Assembly (NCBI RefSeq): GCF_008807415.1 | Contig: NZ_CP043626.1 | Span: 1,302,001-1,366,000 of the forward strand | DNA from: Pseudomonas denitrificans (nom. rej.) | GTDB taxonomy: Bacteria; Pseudomonadota; Gammaproteobacteria; Pseudomonadales; Pseudomonadaceae | Direction: 5' to 3' | Length of the DNA stretch: 64,000 bases | Shown: one piece after another, positions 36,265 to 45,373 of the stretch | Layout: the number at the start of each line of letters is the position of its first letter | Numbering within the stretch: the stretch's first letter is position 1 | The notes under the pieces: model-generated | Database searches by the model: none | What the model was told of the DNA's origin: nothing | The model's input: the letters and a program-made list of their open reading frames with translations, nothing else | Translations under genes and position numbers: made by a program

Positions 36265-37092
36265 TTACTTCGCCCTGCTGCGCTGGTTCATCAGCCGCTC
36301 GATGATGCCCCAGTAGTTCACCGGCACCAGCCGCTCGATGAGCGAGAGGATCAGCGCATCCATACCGACGATGACCCGCGCGCGATCCTTCTCGATGCCG
36401 TTGAGGATGATGCCGGCGGCCTTGGGCGGTGGCATGCGCAGCAGGCGGTTCATCTCCTTGCGCTGGCGCTCGACCTCGGCCGGGTCGATGTCCTTCGGCG
36501 CCTTGGCATTGGTGGCGATGGAGGTGGCGATGCCGCCCGGATGGACGACCATCATGTCCACGTTGCTGCCGCGCAGTTCGTGACGCAGGGAATTGCTGAA
36601 ACCGCGCACGGCGAACTTGCTCGCACTGTAGGCGGCCTGGCCGGGCGGGGAGACCAGACCATAGAGGCTGGAGACGTTGACGAACTTGCCGGGCGCGCCG
36701 TTGCGCTGAAGCACCGGGAGGAAGCCGCGGGTGATGTCGACGACGGCGTGGAAGTTGATCGCCATGAGCCAGTCGAAGTCTTCCTCGCTCACCCGGTCGA
36801 AGCTGCCGCCGACGGCTACACCGGCGTTGTTGATTACCAGGTGAACCGTCGGGTGTTCCTGCAGCACCTGCTCCGGGAGCTGTCGAACAGCATCCCGTTG
36901 CGCCAGGTCGAGTACATGCAGGCTGACGTGGCGGCCGGTGCGCGGGAGGCGGGCGAGGGTCTCGCGCAGGCCGGCTTCGTCGCGGTCGACCAGGGCCAGG
37001 TGGCAGCCTTTCGCGGCGAGTTGCTCGGCGAGTGCGCGACCGATGCCGCTGGCTGCCCCGGTGAGTACGGCAACCTGATTATCGAGCTTCAT
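36265..37092 (-). CDS. Short-chain dehydrogenase/reductase
   Basis: A 275-residue SDR. Cofactor motif TGAASGIG (11-18), NNAG (88-91), catalytic S141/S142, Y155 and K159. It overlaps the end of the hydrolase gene by 14 bp and is the third gene of the monooxygenase operon. In Baeyer-Villiger routes an SDR oxidises the secondary alcohol to the ketone. The C-terminus (about 230-275) is longer than in simple SDRs and partly hydrophobic, so membrane contact is possible. Confidence 0.93.
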   Translation of the reverse strand: MKLDNQVAVLTGAASGIGRALAEQLAAKGCHLALVDRDEAGLRETLARLPRTGRHVSLHVLDLAQRDAVRQLPEQVLQEHPTVHLVINNAGVAVGGSFDRVSEEDFDWLMAINFHAVVDITRGFLPVLQRNGAPGKFVNVSSLYGLVSPPGQAAYSASKFAVRGFSNSLRHELRGSNVDMMVVHPGGIATSIATNAKAPKDIDPAEVERQRKEMNRLLRMPPPKAAGIILNGIEKDRARVIVGMDALILSLIERLVPVNYWGIIERLMNQRSRAK

Positions 37093-38005
37093 GAGAGTTG
37101 TCCTGAGTGCGCTGGATGTGGTCGGCGATCAGGCGCGAGAGCTGATGCGCCTGGAACGAGTCGATCTGGTGGCGCATGCCGCGGATTACCTGGTGAGTCG
37201 CGCGGGGAATCGCCCGGGCGGTGGCTTCGCCGCCGCTGGGGTGGACCATCCGGTCGAGGTCGCCGTGCAGCACCAGGCTGGGCGCGCTGATGGTTTTCAG
37301 CTGGGCCGTGCGGTCGCCGGAGCGCAGGATCGCGCCGATCTGCCGGAACAGCGCCCTGGCGTCGGCGCGTTCGCCGTTGCGCACCCAGGCCAGCGCGGAG
37401 TAGTCCTGCCACTGGGCCAGGGCATCTGGCGCGTTGGCATCGCCGATGTGGCTCATCATGGCGCTGTAGCTGGCTATGGCTTCGTCCCGCGACTTCGGCG
37501 CCTTGGCCCGCGACAGGCGCCAGAGCGTCGAGTACGCAGGCTGCCCGACGCGGCGGTTGCCCGTGGTCGAGAAGATCGACACCAGCGACTTCACCCGGCC
37601 GGGATGGCGGTAGGCGAGGGTCTGGGCAATCATCCCGCCCATGGACATGCCGACCAGGTGGGCGGCGCCGATATTCAGGTGCTCGAGCAACTGGGCGGTG
37701 TCGTCGGCCATCTGCTCCAGGCCGTAGCAGGCGTCCGGCGCCTTGCCGCGCAACTGCTGAAACTGGCTCGGATGAGGCGTCGAGCTGCGGCCGGAGCGCC
37801 CGGCGTCACGGTTGTCGAAGCAGATCACCCGCAGCCCGCTCTCCACCAGTCGGTCGATCAGCGCGGCGGGCCAGTAGACCATCTGCAGGCCGAGCCCGGC
37901 GATCAGCACCAGCGCCGGCGCGGCTTCGCTGCCGTGTTCCGAGTAGCACAGGCGCAGGCCGTTGGGCAGTGTGGCGAAGCATTCTTCGTGCAGGGCCAGG
38001 CTCAT
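37079..38005 (-). CDS. Alpha/beta hydrolase (esterase-like)
   Basis: A 308-residue alpha/beta-fold hydrolase. The nucleophile is S121 in G-M-S-M-G-G; the acid lies in L-H-G-D-L-D and the His in R-G-M-R-H-Q. It starts in an ATGA overlap with the monooxygenase stop. In this operon it probably cleaves the ester or lactone produced by the monooxygenase. Confidence 0.93.
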   Translation of the reverse strand: MSLALHEECFATLPNGLRLCYSEHGSEAAPALVLIAGLGLQMVYWPAALIDRLVESGLRVICFDNRDAGRSGRSSTPHPSQFQQLRGKAPDACYGLEQMADDTAQLLEHLNIGAAHLVGMSMGGMIAQTLAYRHPGRVKSLVSIFSTTGNRRVGQPAYSTLWRLSRAKAPKSRDEAIASYSAMMSHIGDANAPDALAQWQDYSALAWVRNGERADARALFRQIGAILRSGDRTAQLKTISAPSLVLHGDLDRMVHPSGGEATARAIPRATHQVIRGMRHQIDSFQAHQLSRLIADHIQRTQDNSHEAR

Positions 38006-39495
38006 GCGTGCGCTCCTCCTGCCTTGGCGGAGACGAACTCCAGGGCCGGGTCGTCGATGCGGCCCTTGCGGAATACCTTCACGTCGGCGGCGTAGTTCCA
38101 GGACATGGACCAGGGATGCGTGCTGCCCTGCCGGGGCAGCTTGTCGAGGGAGCGCTGGACGTAGCCGGCACCGAAGTTCAGCAGCGGCTCGGTCTTCATC
38201 GACGGGTCGGCCCTAGGGGTGCAGACCTCATACCCGCGCTTGTGCATGTAGCCGAGCAGCCGGGTGAAGTGCTCGCACAGTAGGCCGATCTTCAGTGTCC
38301 AGGACGAGGAGGTGTAGCCGATTGCGATGGCGAAGTTGGGGATGCCGCTGAGCAGCATGCCCTTGTAGGTGACGCACTGCGACAGCGGCACCGGCTGACC
38401 GTCGATCTTCGGCTGGATGCCGCCCAACGGCTGGAGGTTGAGGCCGGTGGCGGTGACGATCAGGTCGGCTTCGAGATGCTCGCCGGAGCGAAGCTGGATG
38501 CCCGTCGCGGTGAAGCGCTCGATGTGGTCGGTGACGATGGACGCCTTGCCCGAGGAAATCACCCGGAACAGGTCGCCGCCGGGCACTGCGCACATGCGCT
38601 GATCCCAGGGGTTGTAGGGCGGGTTGAAGTGAACGTCCACCGGGTAGCCTTCGGGCAGCATCCGCGTGTTCAGCTTGTGGATGATCTCGCGCGCCTTGTT
38701 CGGGAAGCGCTGGCAGAAGGCGTAGACCCAGCGCTGCTTGGCGATGTTGAAACGGCGCGTCAGGGCGAACGCCAGGTCGACGCCCAGCCACGGGCGCAGC
38801 CGGCGTGCGATCGGGTCCTGTGCGGGCACCGGCAGCACGTAGGTCGGTGTGCGCTGCAGCATGGTGATGTGCGCGGCCTCGTCTGCCATCGAGGGAGTCA
38901 GGGTCACCGCGGTGGCGCCGCTGCCGATGACGACCACGCGCTTGCCGCGGTAGTCGAGGTTCTCCGGCCAGTGCTGGGGGTGCACAATCTGCCCCCGGAA
39001 TTCGTCCTGGCCCTGGAAGTCGGGAGCGAAGCCCTGGTCGTAGCGGTAGTAGCCGGCGGCAGTGAAGATCCAGCGCGCCTCGATGACCTGTGTTTCCTGG
39101 GTGTCTTCGCGGCGGATCGTGACCTGCCAGCGCTGGCGTTCGCTCGACCAGTCGGTGTCGGTCACCCGGTGCTGGAAGCGGATGTTCCTGTCGATGCCGT
39201 TCTCCCTGGCGGTTTCGGCGATGTAGGCCTTGATCGAGGCACCGTCGGCGATAGCCTTGTTCTCCTTCCACGGCTTGAAGCCGTAGCCGAAGGTGAAGAG
39301 GTCGGAGTCGGAGCGGATGCCCGGATAGCGGAACAGGTCCCAGGTACCGCCCAGGTCGGCGCGCGCCTCGACGATGGTGTAGGAGAGGGTCGGGCAGTCT
39401 TTCTGCAGGTGGTAGGCGGCGCCGATGCCGGAGATGCCGGCACCGATGATCAGAACGTCAACGGAAGCAAGACAGTGGTTTTTTGTTGTAGTCAT
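38002..39495 (-). CDS. Flavin-binding Baeyer-Villiger-type monooxygenase (AlmA-like)
   Basis: A 497-residue FAD/NADPH monooxygenase. FAD loop GAGISG is at about 18-23; the Baeyer-Villiger fingerprint FxGxxxHxxxWP is fully met at residues 166-177; the NADPH loop GSGATA is at about 191. It resembles by eye Acinetobacter AlmA, a flavin monooxygenase linked to long-chain alkane use, and EtaA-type enzymes. ATG 39495 is preceded by AGGGTG. It heads a three-gene operon and is divergent from a TetR gene across repeated operators. Confidence 0.92.
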   Translation of the reverse strand: MTTTKNHCLASVDVLIIGAGISGIGAAYHLQKDCPTLSYTIVEARADLGGTWDLFRYPGIRSDSDLFTFGYGFKPWKENKAIADGASIKAYIAETARENGIDRNIRFQHRVTDTDWSSERQRWQVTIRREDTQETQVIEARWIFTAAGYYRYDQGFAPDFQGQDEFRGQIVHPQHWPENLDYRGKRVVVIGSGATAVTLTPSMADEAAHITMLQRTPTYVLPVPAQDPIARRLRPWLGVDLAFALTRRFNIAKQRWVYAFCQRFPNKAREIIHKLNTRMLPEGYPVDVHFNPPYNPWDQRMCAVPGGDLFRVISSGKASIVTDHIERFTATGIQLRSGEHLEADLIVTATGLNLQPLGGIQPKIDGQPVPLSQCVTYKGMLLSGIPNFAIAIGYTSSSWTLKIGLLCEHFTRLLGYMHKRGYEVCTPRADPSMKTEPLLNFGAGYVQRSLDKLPRQGSTHPWSMSWNYAADVKVFRKGRIDDPALEFVSAKAGGAHA

Positions 39496-39513
39496 CGAGT
39501 TGCACCCTGGTTG

Positions 39514-39596
39514 TGACAACGAATGGCCGTGACAACGAACGGTTGTGACAACGATTGTTGTCAATTAACTCTGGAGTGTGACAACGCTTGTTGTCA
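39514..39596. promoter_or_regulatory. TetR operator array, TGACAAC repeats
   Basis: The half-site TGACAAC occurs at 39514, 39530 and 39546, exactly 16 bp apart, and again at 39579. At 39546-39563 and 39579-39596 it forms perfect inverted repeats TGACAAC-N4-GTTGTCA. The array fills the space between the divergent monooxygenase and TetR starts, so it should control both genes. Confidence 0.85.
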
Positions 39597-39613
39597 AGGA
39601 GTAAGATTTCGCC

Positions 39614-40276
39614 ATGAGTGAATTACCTTCCCCCGCCGATGCGTCGGCGGAGCGCACCTATTCCGGTGTGGCAGTGGCCGAGCGAGCCGCCCAGCGGCGG
39701 CAGCGCTTCATCGAGGCCGGTATCGAGCTGTTCGGTACCGTGGGCTACCACGCCACCACCATGCGCACCCTCACGGCGGCGACGGGCCTGACCAACCGCT
39801 ACTTCTATGAGTCCTTCGCGACCATGGAGGACCTGCTGGTGGCCTGCTACGAGCAGCTCATGGGCGATTACCGGGAGCGCCTGAGCCAGGTGCTGGACGC
39901 GGCGGAGGGCGGTGTCGAGCCACGCCTGCGTGCGGGCCTGACCTGCTTCTTCGAAGCCATGACCAATCCCCAGTTCGCCCAGGTGACCCACCGCGAAGTG
40001 CTGGGTGTCAGCCCGCGAGTCGACGAGCTGTACAGCCGTCACATGGGTGAGTTCGCCGAGCTGATGATGGAGTACCTCGAGCGCGCGGGCGTGCCGATCA
40101 CTTCCCATGATCCGCGTGAGATGGCGCTGGTCGGTGCGGCCCTGGCCGGCTCGGCCATCCATGCCGCCGCGGCCTGGGTGCGCAGCCGCTACTCGGCGCC
40201 GATCGGTGTGGTGGTGGAGGCGACCCTGAAGATATTCCTCGGTGCCGTAGGGCAATTGCAGGCGCCGAAAGGCTGA
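39614..40276 (+). CDS. TetR-family transcriptional regulator
   Basis: A 220-residue repressor. The HTH is at about residues 30-75 (F-G-T-V-G-Y-H-A-T-T-M-R-T-L-T-A-A-T-G-L-T-N-R-Y-F-Y-E-S-F), the C-terminal ligand domain follows. AAGGAGTAAG precedes the start. It sits directly beside the operator array and should repress itself and the divergent monooxygenase operon until the substrate is present. Confidence 0.94.
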   Translation: MSELPSPADASAERTYSGVAVAERAAQRRQRFIEAGIELFGTVGYHATTMRTLTAATGLTNRYFYESFATMEDLLVACYEQLMGDYRERLSQVLDAAEGGVEPRLRAGLTCFFEAMTNPQFAQVTHREVLGVSPRVDELYSRHMGEFAELMMEYLERAGVPITSHDPREMALVGAALAGSAIHAAAAWVRSRYSAPIGVVVEATLKIFLGAVGQLQAPKG

Positions 40277-40474
40277 GCGGCCGGCCCCTGGCGTGCACGG
40301 AGCGCCGAAGCCTTCGCCTTGAGTGCGCTGTTGCGTCGACCTGCTGGATCCGCAGCCGAAAGCTGCCATCGCCCGGCAGCGGCCGGGCGATGGTGCGAAG
40401 GGCGCCGCATGCAACCCTGGGTGATAGACTTGCACGCTTAAAGTCTCGCCTTGTCCTGCCCTGGAGCTTCCCCC

Positions 40475-41092
40475 ATGTTCGGAGTGACCGATTACGGCGC
40501 CTTCCTGATTGCCTTCGTGGTGCTCCTGGCAATTCCCGGTCCGGGCAATTTCGCGTTGATCACCGCGACCGGCAAGGGCGGTGTGAAGGCAGGCCTCGCG
40601 GCGACCTGCGGGGTGATCCTCGGCGACCAGGTGTTGCTGTGGATGGCGGTGGCGGGCGTGGCGACGCTGCTCGCGACTTACCCGGCGGCCTTCCACGCGG
40701 TGCAATGGCTCGGCGCGGGGTACCTGGCCTGGCTGGGCCTGCGCATGCTGATGAGCAAGCCCGGCGATGCGCCGCGGCAGAGCCGCTTGGACAACGGTCA
40801 CTACCTGCGCCAGACGATGCTGATTACCTTGCTCAACCCCAAGGCCATCGTGTTCTACATGGCCTTCCTGCCACTTTTCGTCGATCCGGTGAAGCACCAG
40901 GGGCTGGTGACCTTCGCCTTCATGGCGGCGACCGTGGCGGTGGTTACCTTCCTCTATGGGCTGGTGGCTGTGCTGCTGACCCACAAGCTGGCCGAGCGCA
41001 TGCGCGCCAACCCGCGGGTGGCCAATCTGCTGGAGCGCCTGGCCGGCGCCTGCCTGCTTGGTTTTGGCATCAAGCTGGCGGCGATGCGCTAG
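40475..41092 (+). CDS. LysE/RhtB-family amino acid exporter
   Basis: A 205-residue membrane protein with about six segments and the family signature L-L-A-I-P-G-P-G-N-F-A near the N-terminus, later L-L-N-P-K-A-I-V-F-Y. It exports amino acids or similar metabolites. ATG 40475 follows CTGGAGC. It is monocistronic: a terminator follows at 41119. Confidence 0.93.
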   Translation: MFGVTDYGAFLIAFVVLLAIPGPGNFALITATGKGGVKAGLAATCGVILGDQVLLWMAVAGVATLLATYPAAFHAVQWLGAGYLAWLGLRMLMSKPGDAPRQSRLDNGHYLRQTMLITLLNPKAIVFYMAFLPLFVDPVKHQGLVTFAFMAATVAVVTFLYGLVAVLLTHKLAERMRANPRVANLLERLAGACLLGFGIKLAAMR

Positions 41093-41118
41093 GGAGCGAC
41101 GCTGCATCCGTTTGAACG

Positions 41119-41152
41119 AAGGGCCGGCCCGAAAGACCGGCCCTTTGTTTTT
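41119..41152 (+). terminator. Rho-independent terminator after lysE-like gene
   Basis: AAGGGCCGG-CCCGAAAGA-CCGGCCCTT followed by TGTTTTT is a stable GC stem with a T tract, 26 bp past the stop codon. Confidence 0.9.
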
Positions 41153-41222
41153 GCAACCCGCATTGTCAACGCTGCGAGCGGGCTGCTTTGATAATCTCAT
41201 CCCCTGATTCCACTGGCGGCGA

Positions 41223-42176
41223 ATGGAAACCATGCTCAACGAATCCCCCGAACCCCAATCCGTCGATAGCCCGATCACCCGCAGCGCGATCTTCCTCGTC
41301 GCCACCCTGACGCCGGGCAAGGACTGGAGCCCGGTGCGCGCACTCTGCGAAGACGTTGCCGCGCTGGTGCGCTCGGTCGGCAAGCGTGTACCGACGGGCA
41401 ACCTGTCCTGCGTGGTGGGCTTCGGTTCGGCGGCCTGGGATGCGCTGTTCGGCGCTCCACGCCCTGCGTTCCTGCATGCCTTCCGCGAGATCGGCAGCGG
41501 CGAGCGGGTCGCGGTGTCCACGCCGGGCGACCTGCTGCTGCACATCCGCGCCGAGCAGATGGACCTGTGCTTCGAGCTGGCGGCGCAACTCGTGGGGCGC
41601 CTGGGCGATGCGGTCACGGTGGTCGACGAGGTGCAGGGTTTCCGCTACTTCGACATGCGCAGCATCATCGGCTTCGTCGACGGCACCGAGAACCCGGAAG
41701 GCCGCGAGGTCCCGCACTTCACCCTGATCGGCGACGAGGACGCGGGCTTCGCCGGCGGCAGTTATGTGCTGGTGCAGAAGTACCTGCATGACATGACCGG
41801 CTGGAACCAGCTCTCCACCGAAGCCCAGGAACGCATCATCGGCCGCACCAAGCTGGCCGATATCGAACTGGGTGACGACGTGAAGCCGAGCTGCTCGCAC
41901 AGCTCGCTGACGACCCTGGAGAAGGACGGCCAGGAGGTGAAGATCCTGCGCGACAACATGCCGTTCGGCCGGCCCGGAGCCGGGGAGTTCGGCACCTACT
42001 TTATCGGTTACGCGCGCTCGCCGGCGCCGGTGGAGGAGATGCTGGAAAACATGTTCGTCGGCCGCCCGGCCGGCAACTACGACCGCCTGCTGGACTACAG
42101 CAAGGCGGTGACTGGCAGCCTGTTCTTCGTGCCTTCGGCCGAACTGCTCGAGTCGCTGGCGGACAAGCAGCCCTGA
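41223..42176 (+). CDS. DyP-type haem peroxidase
   Basis: A 317-residue DyP-type peroxidase. The family motif GxxDG is met as G-F-V-D-G-T-E-N (D153 distal Asp). C-S-H-S-S-L and F-G-R-P-G supply the likely proximal His and a distal Arg. Such enzymes oxidise dyes and phenols with peroxide, in the cytoplasm unless packed in encapsulin. No encapsulin gene is nearby. Starts at 41223 and 41232 are both possible. It is convergent with a LysR gene. Confidence 0.93.
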   Translation: METMLNESPEPQSVDSPITRSAIFLVATLTPGKDWSPVRALCEDVAALVRSVGKRVPTGNLSCVVGFGSAAWDALFGAPRPAFLHAFREIGSGERVAVSTPGDLLLHIRAEQMDLCFELAAQLVGRLGDAVTVVDEVQGFRYFDMRSIIGFVDGTENPEGREVPHFTLIGDEDAGFAGGSYVLVQKYLHDMTGWNQLSTEAQERIIGRTKLADIELGDDVKPSCSHSSLTTLEKDGQEVKILRDNMPFGRPGAGEFGTYFIGYARSPAPVEEMLENMFVGRPAGNYDRLLDYSKAVTGSLFFVPSAELLESLADKQP

Positions 42177-42180
42177 GGAC

Positions 42181-43086
42181 TCAGCCGGCGACCTTCGTCG
42201 GGAAGCACCCGACCAGCCAGTCGATGAACACCCGCAGGCGGTGCGTGACGTAGCGGTTGTGCGGGTAGACGACGTGGAAGGGGTAGGGCGCCGGGCGCCA
42301 GTCCGCAAGAATCTCCACCAGCGAGCCATCACGCAGGGCGGCGCCGGCGGCGTAGGAGAAGGTCTGGACGATACCCAGGCCGGCCACGCAGGCGGCCAGG
42401 TGCGCGTTGCTTTCGTTGACGCCTATGCGGTGTTCGAGCTTCAGCTCGCTGCGTTCGCCGTCGCGCTCGAAGCGGAAGGGCACCGCCCGGCCGTTCTGCG
42501 GCGACAGGTAGCTGACCAGCCGATGGCCGTTGCGCAGCTCCTCGGGGTAGGCGGGGATGCCGTTGTGGCGCAGGTATTCGGGGGAGGCGCAGGTGACCAT
42601 GGTTGCCTGGCCGATGCCGCGCGCCACCAGTGACGAGTCGTCCAGCGCGCCGCCGCGGATCACGCAATCGACGTTGTCGCCGATCAGGTCCACCGAGCGG
42701 TCGGACACGCCCAGGTCGATGCGGATGTCCGGATAGCGCGCGAGAAAGTCCGGCAGCAGCGGCACCAGCACGTCCCGCGCGGTGGAGCCGCCAACGTCGA
42801 TGCGCAGGTGGCCGCGTGGCTTGCTGCGGGCGATGTTGAAGGTCGAGTCGATGTCTTCCAGGTCGCGCAGCACGCGGGTGGCCTTGGCGTAATAGTCCTG
42901 GCCTTCCGGTGTCACCGTGACGCGCCGCGTGGTTCGCTGCAGCAGCCGCACGCCCAGATGCGCTTCCAGCTCCTGCACCAGCTTGCTCAGGGTGGCGTTG
43001 GGCATGTCCAGCGAGTCGGCGGCGCGGGTGAAGTTGCCGGCCTCCACGACGCGGGCGAAGGCGCGGATGGCCTGGAGCTGATCCAT
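42181..43086 (-). CDS. LysR-family transcriptional regulator
   Basis: A 301-residue LysR protein of the CrgA/DsdC-like group (HTH at about 5-60, F-T-R-A-A-D-S-L-D-M-P-N-A-T-L-S-K-L-V). It is divergent from the SDR gene at 43261, the usual layout for a LysR and its target. A palindrome lies between them. Confidence 0.94.
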   Translation of the reverse strand: MDQLQAIRAFARVVEAGNFTRAADSLDMPNATLSKLVQELEAHLGVRLLQRTTRRVTVTPEGQDYYAKATRVLRDLEDIDSTFNIARSKPRGHLRIDVGGSTARDVLVPLLPDFLARYPDIRIDLGVSDRSVDLIGDNVDCVIRGGALDDSSLVARGIGQATMVTCASPEYLRHNGIPAYPEELRNGHRLVSYLSPQNGRAVPFRFERDGERSELKLEHRIGVNESNAHLAACVAGLGIVQTFSYAAGAALRDGSLVEILADWRPAPYPFHVVYPHNRYVTHRLRVFIDWLVGCFPTKVAG

Positions 43087-43114
43087 GGAAATTCCTCTGA
43101 AGGGATCATCTGAT

Positions 43115-43126
43115 TATCCATGGATA
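43115..43126. promoter_or_regulatory. Palindrome in LysR/SDR divergent promoter
   Basis: TATCCATGGATA is a perfect 12-bp palindrome, followed by a further TGGATA half-site. Its position between a LysR gene and its divergent neighbour suggests an operator. Binding is not shown. Confidence 0.45.
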
Positions 43127-43260
43127 TGGATAGTCATTCCATTGTATGCGCTTTTTCCATCAATCGACGGGCCCTAGAGTAGCGCCATGCCTCACCGCAA
43201 AACCGCGACAGACGCAGGCTGCGAGGCAGAACCCTCAACCGCGAATCTCAGGAGCTCATC

Positions 43261-44010
43261 ATGAACAAGTCCCTCACTGGAAAAGTTGCACTGGTCACCG
43301 GCGGCAGCACTGGCATCGGCCTCGGCGCCGCCCAGGAGCTTGCCGCGCAAGGCGCCCGGGTGTTCATCACCGGCCGCCGCCAGGCCGAACTGGACGCCGC
43401 CGTGGAAGCCATCGGCCCGGCCGCCACGGCCATCCGTGCCGACGCCTCGGTGCTCGCCGATCTCGATGCGGTGTATGCGCAGATCGCCAAGTCCGCCGGT
43501 CGCCTGGACATCCTCTTCGCCAACGCCGGCGGCGGCGACATGCTGCCGCTGGGGGCGATCACCGAGGAGCACTTCGACCGCATCTTCGGCACCAACGTGC
43601 GCGGCGTGCTGTTCACCGTGCAGAAGGCGCTGCCGCTGCTGACCGACGGCGCGTCGGTAATCCTTACCTCATCCACCACCTCGATCCAGGGCACCGCCAA
43701 CTTCAGCGTCTACAGCGCCAGCAAAGCCGCCGTGCGCAACTTCGCCCGCTCCTGGGCACTTGACCTCAAGGACCGTGGCATCCGCGTCAACGTCGTCAGC
43801 CCCGGCCCGGTGCGCACTCCCGGCCTGGGTGACCTGGTGCCCGAGGAGGCACGTCAGGGCCTGTTCGACGCGCTGGCCAGCCAGGTGCCGCTGGGCCGCC
43901 TGGGCGAGCCGCGGGAGATCGGCAAGGCGGTGGCCTTCCTGGCCTCGGAGTCCGCCAGCTTCATCAACGGCATCGAACTGTTCGTCGACGGCGGCATGGC
44001 TCAGGTCTGA
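43261..44010 (+). CDS. Short-chain dehydrogenase/reductase (FabG-like)
   Basis: A 249-residue classical [11 protein letters not shown] (13-20), N-A-G (88-90), Y151 and K155, and the C-terminal [12 protein letters not shown]. It is controlled probably by the divergent LysR protein. LysR/SDR pairs of this kind often deal with quinones or ketones. The substrate is unknown. Confidence 0.94.
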   Translation: MNKSLTGKVALVTGGSTGIGLGAAQELAAQGARVFITGRRQAELDAAVEAIGPAATAIRADASVLADLDAVYAQIAKSAGRLDILFANAGGGDMLPLGAITEEHFDRIFGTNVRGVLFTVQKALPLLTDGASVILTSSTTSIQGTANFSVYSASKAAVRNFARSWALDLKDRGIRVNVVSPGPVRTPGLGDLVPEEARQGLFDALASQVPLGRLGEPREIGKAVAFLASESASFINGIELFVDGGMAQV

Positions 44011-44082
44011 CTGCGCAATGGACCGGGCAGGGCGCAAGCTCTGGCCGGTCCTGCCGCTTTCATCTGCGTACCGGCTTGCCAG

Positions 44083-44102
44083 TTACATTAGCGCTAATGT
44101 AA
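44083..44102. promoter_or_regulatory. Perfect 20-bp palindrome before the MarR operon
   Basis: TTACATTAGCGCTAATGTAA is fully self-complementary and is 28 bp upstream of the MarR start. Its form fits a MarR dimer operator used for autoregulation. Confidence 0.8.
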
Positions 44103-44130
44103 TTTGAAGCCATCGATGGAGAGGGCTGCG

Positions 44131-44622
44131 ATGAACAGAAAGAACGAACCCGGCCTGGGTGAACTGCTGCGCTACGTCTCGGAACTGGTTGAGCTGGGCG
44201 CCGAGGAGCATTACCAGCAGATGGGCATGAACTACCGGGCCCGCTACACGCCGGTGCTGCGCGCCATCCGTTCCGGGGCGCAGACGGTCACCGAGATCAC
44301 CGCGCGTACCCACCTGACCCAGGGCGCCATCAGCCAGACCGTCGGCCAGATGGAGACCGACGGTGTGATCACCCGCCAGCGCGCCGAAGACGGCCGCAAG
44401 AGCGTGCTGCAACTGACGCCGGTAGGGAAGAAGCTGGTGAGCAAGCTCAACACCCACTGGGCGGCGACCTTCGAAGCCATCGAGCAGCTGGAAACCGAGA
44501 TCGGCCATCCGCTGCGTCGCGTGCTGGAAGACGCCGCACGCGCCCTGGAAGCACAGGGCTTCTCCGAGCGTCTGAGCCACGCCAAGCAAGCCCTGAAGAC
44601 AGGAGCCACCAGCCATGAGTAA
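44131..44622 (+). CDS. MarR-family transcriptional regulator
   Basis: A 163-residue winged-helix protein (R-T-H-L-T-Q-G-A-I-S-Q-T-V-G-Q-M-E, then the wing R-Q-R-A-E-D-G-R-K-S). ATG 44131 has GGAGAGGG upstream. Its last 8 bp overlap the methyltransferase gene, so regulator, methyltransferase and thioesterase form one operon under the palindrome at 44083. Confidence 0.93.
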   Translation: MNRKNEPGLGELLRYVSELVELGAEEHYQQMGMNYRARYTPVLRAIRSGAQTVTEITARTHLTQGAISQTVGQMETDGVITRQRAEDGRKSVLQLTPVGKKLVSKLNTHWAATFEAIEQLETEIGHPLRRVLEDAARALEAQGFSERLSHAKQALKTGATSHE

Positions 44623-45373
44623 CCCGTCGAGCGACCTGCGTAACTGGTTCGACCAGGGTGGGCAGGCCTACGCGCGCTTCCGTCCCGAATATCCCGTCGA
44701 GCTGGCCGCCCATCTGGCAGCGATGGCACCCGACCGGGTGCTCGCGGTCGATGTCGGTTGCGGCAGCGGCCAACTGACCCGGCAACTGGCCGAGCACTTC
44801 AATGCAGTGGTTGGCTTCGATCCCAGTGCGGACCAGATCGCCCATACCGCGCCGCAGGAGAACGTCAACTACGCCTGCGCCCCGGCCGAAGACCTCCCGC
44901 TGCTCAGCCGCAGTGCCAGCCTGATCACCGCGGCGCAGGCCGCGCACTGGTTCGATCTGCCGAGGTTCTACGCCGAAGTGCGGCGGGTCGCCGAGCCCAA
45001 TGCGATCCTGGCGCTGATCAGCTATGGCGTGCTGCGGCTGGAGGGGACGCTGGGCGAGCGTTTCGAACAGTTCTACTGGAAGGAGATCGGCCCCTACTGG
45101 CCCGCCGAACGCAAGCTGGTGGACAGCGGCTACGCCACTCTCGACTTCCCCTTCGCCGAGTTTCCCGGCCCGGAGATCGCCATTCGCCTGGAGTGGAACC
45201 TCGGGGAGTTCCTCGGTTACGTCTCCACCTGGTCGGCGGTGCGCAGCGCCCGCGAGGCCGGGCGCGAAGACCTGCTGCATGACTTCGCAGCCGACATGGC
45301 CGAGCGCTGGGGCGATCCCACTGCGCGGCACCGGGTCAGTTGGCCCATCAACATGAGGATCGGACGCGTATGA
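44615..45373 (+). CDS. Class I SAM-dependent methyltransferase
   Basis: A 252-residue enzyme. The SAM loop is A-V-D-V-G-C-G-S-G-Q-L-T (about 44-55), then V-V-G-F-D-P-S. It resembles trans-aconitate/ubiquinone-type methyltransferases (Methyltransf_11). The acceptor is unknown. It overlaps the MarR gene upstream and the thioesterase gene downstream (ATGA). Confidence 0.92.
   Translation: MSNPSSDLRNWFDQGGQAYARFRPEYPVELAAHLAAMAPDRVLAVDVGCGSGQLTRQLAEHFNAVVGFDPSADQIAHTAPQENVNYACAPAEDLPLLSRSASLITAAQAAHWFDLPRFYAEVRRVAEPNAILALISYGVLRLEGTLGERFEQFYWKEIGPYWPAERKLVDSGYATLDFPFAEFPGPEIAIRLEWNLGEFLGYVSTWSAVRSAREAGREDLLHDFAADMAERWGDPTARHRVSWPINMRIGRV

Noticed and set aside
39514..39596. A short CRISPR-like array because of regular 16-bp repeats
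   Set aside because: Repeats and spacers are far too short, and the inverted-repeat form beside a TetR gene fits operators.
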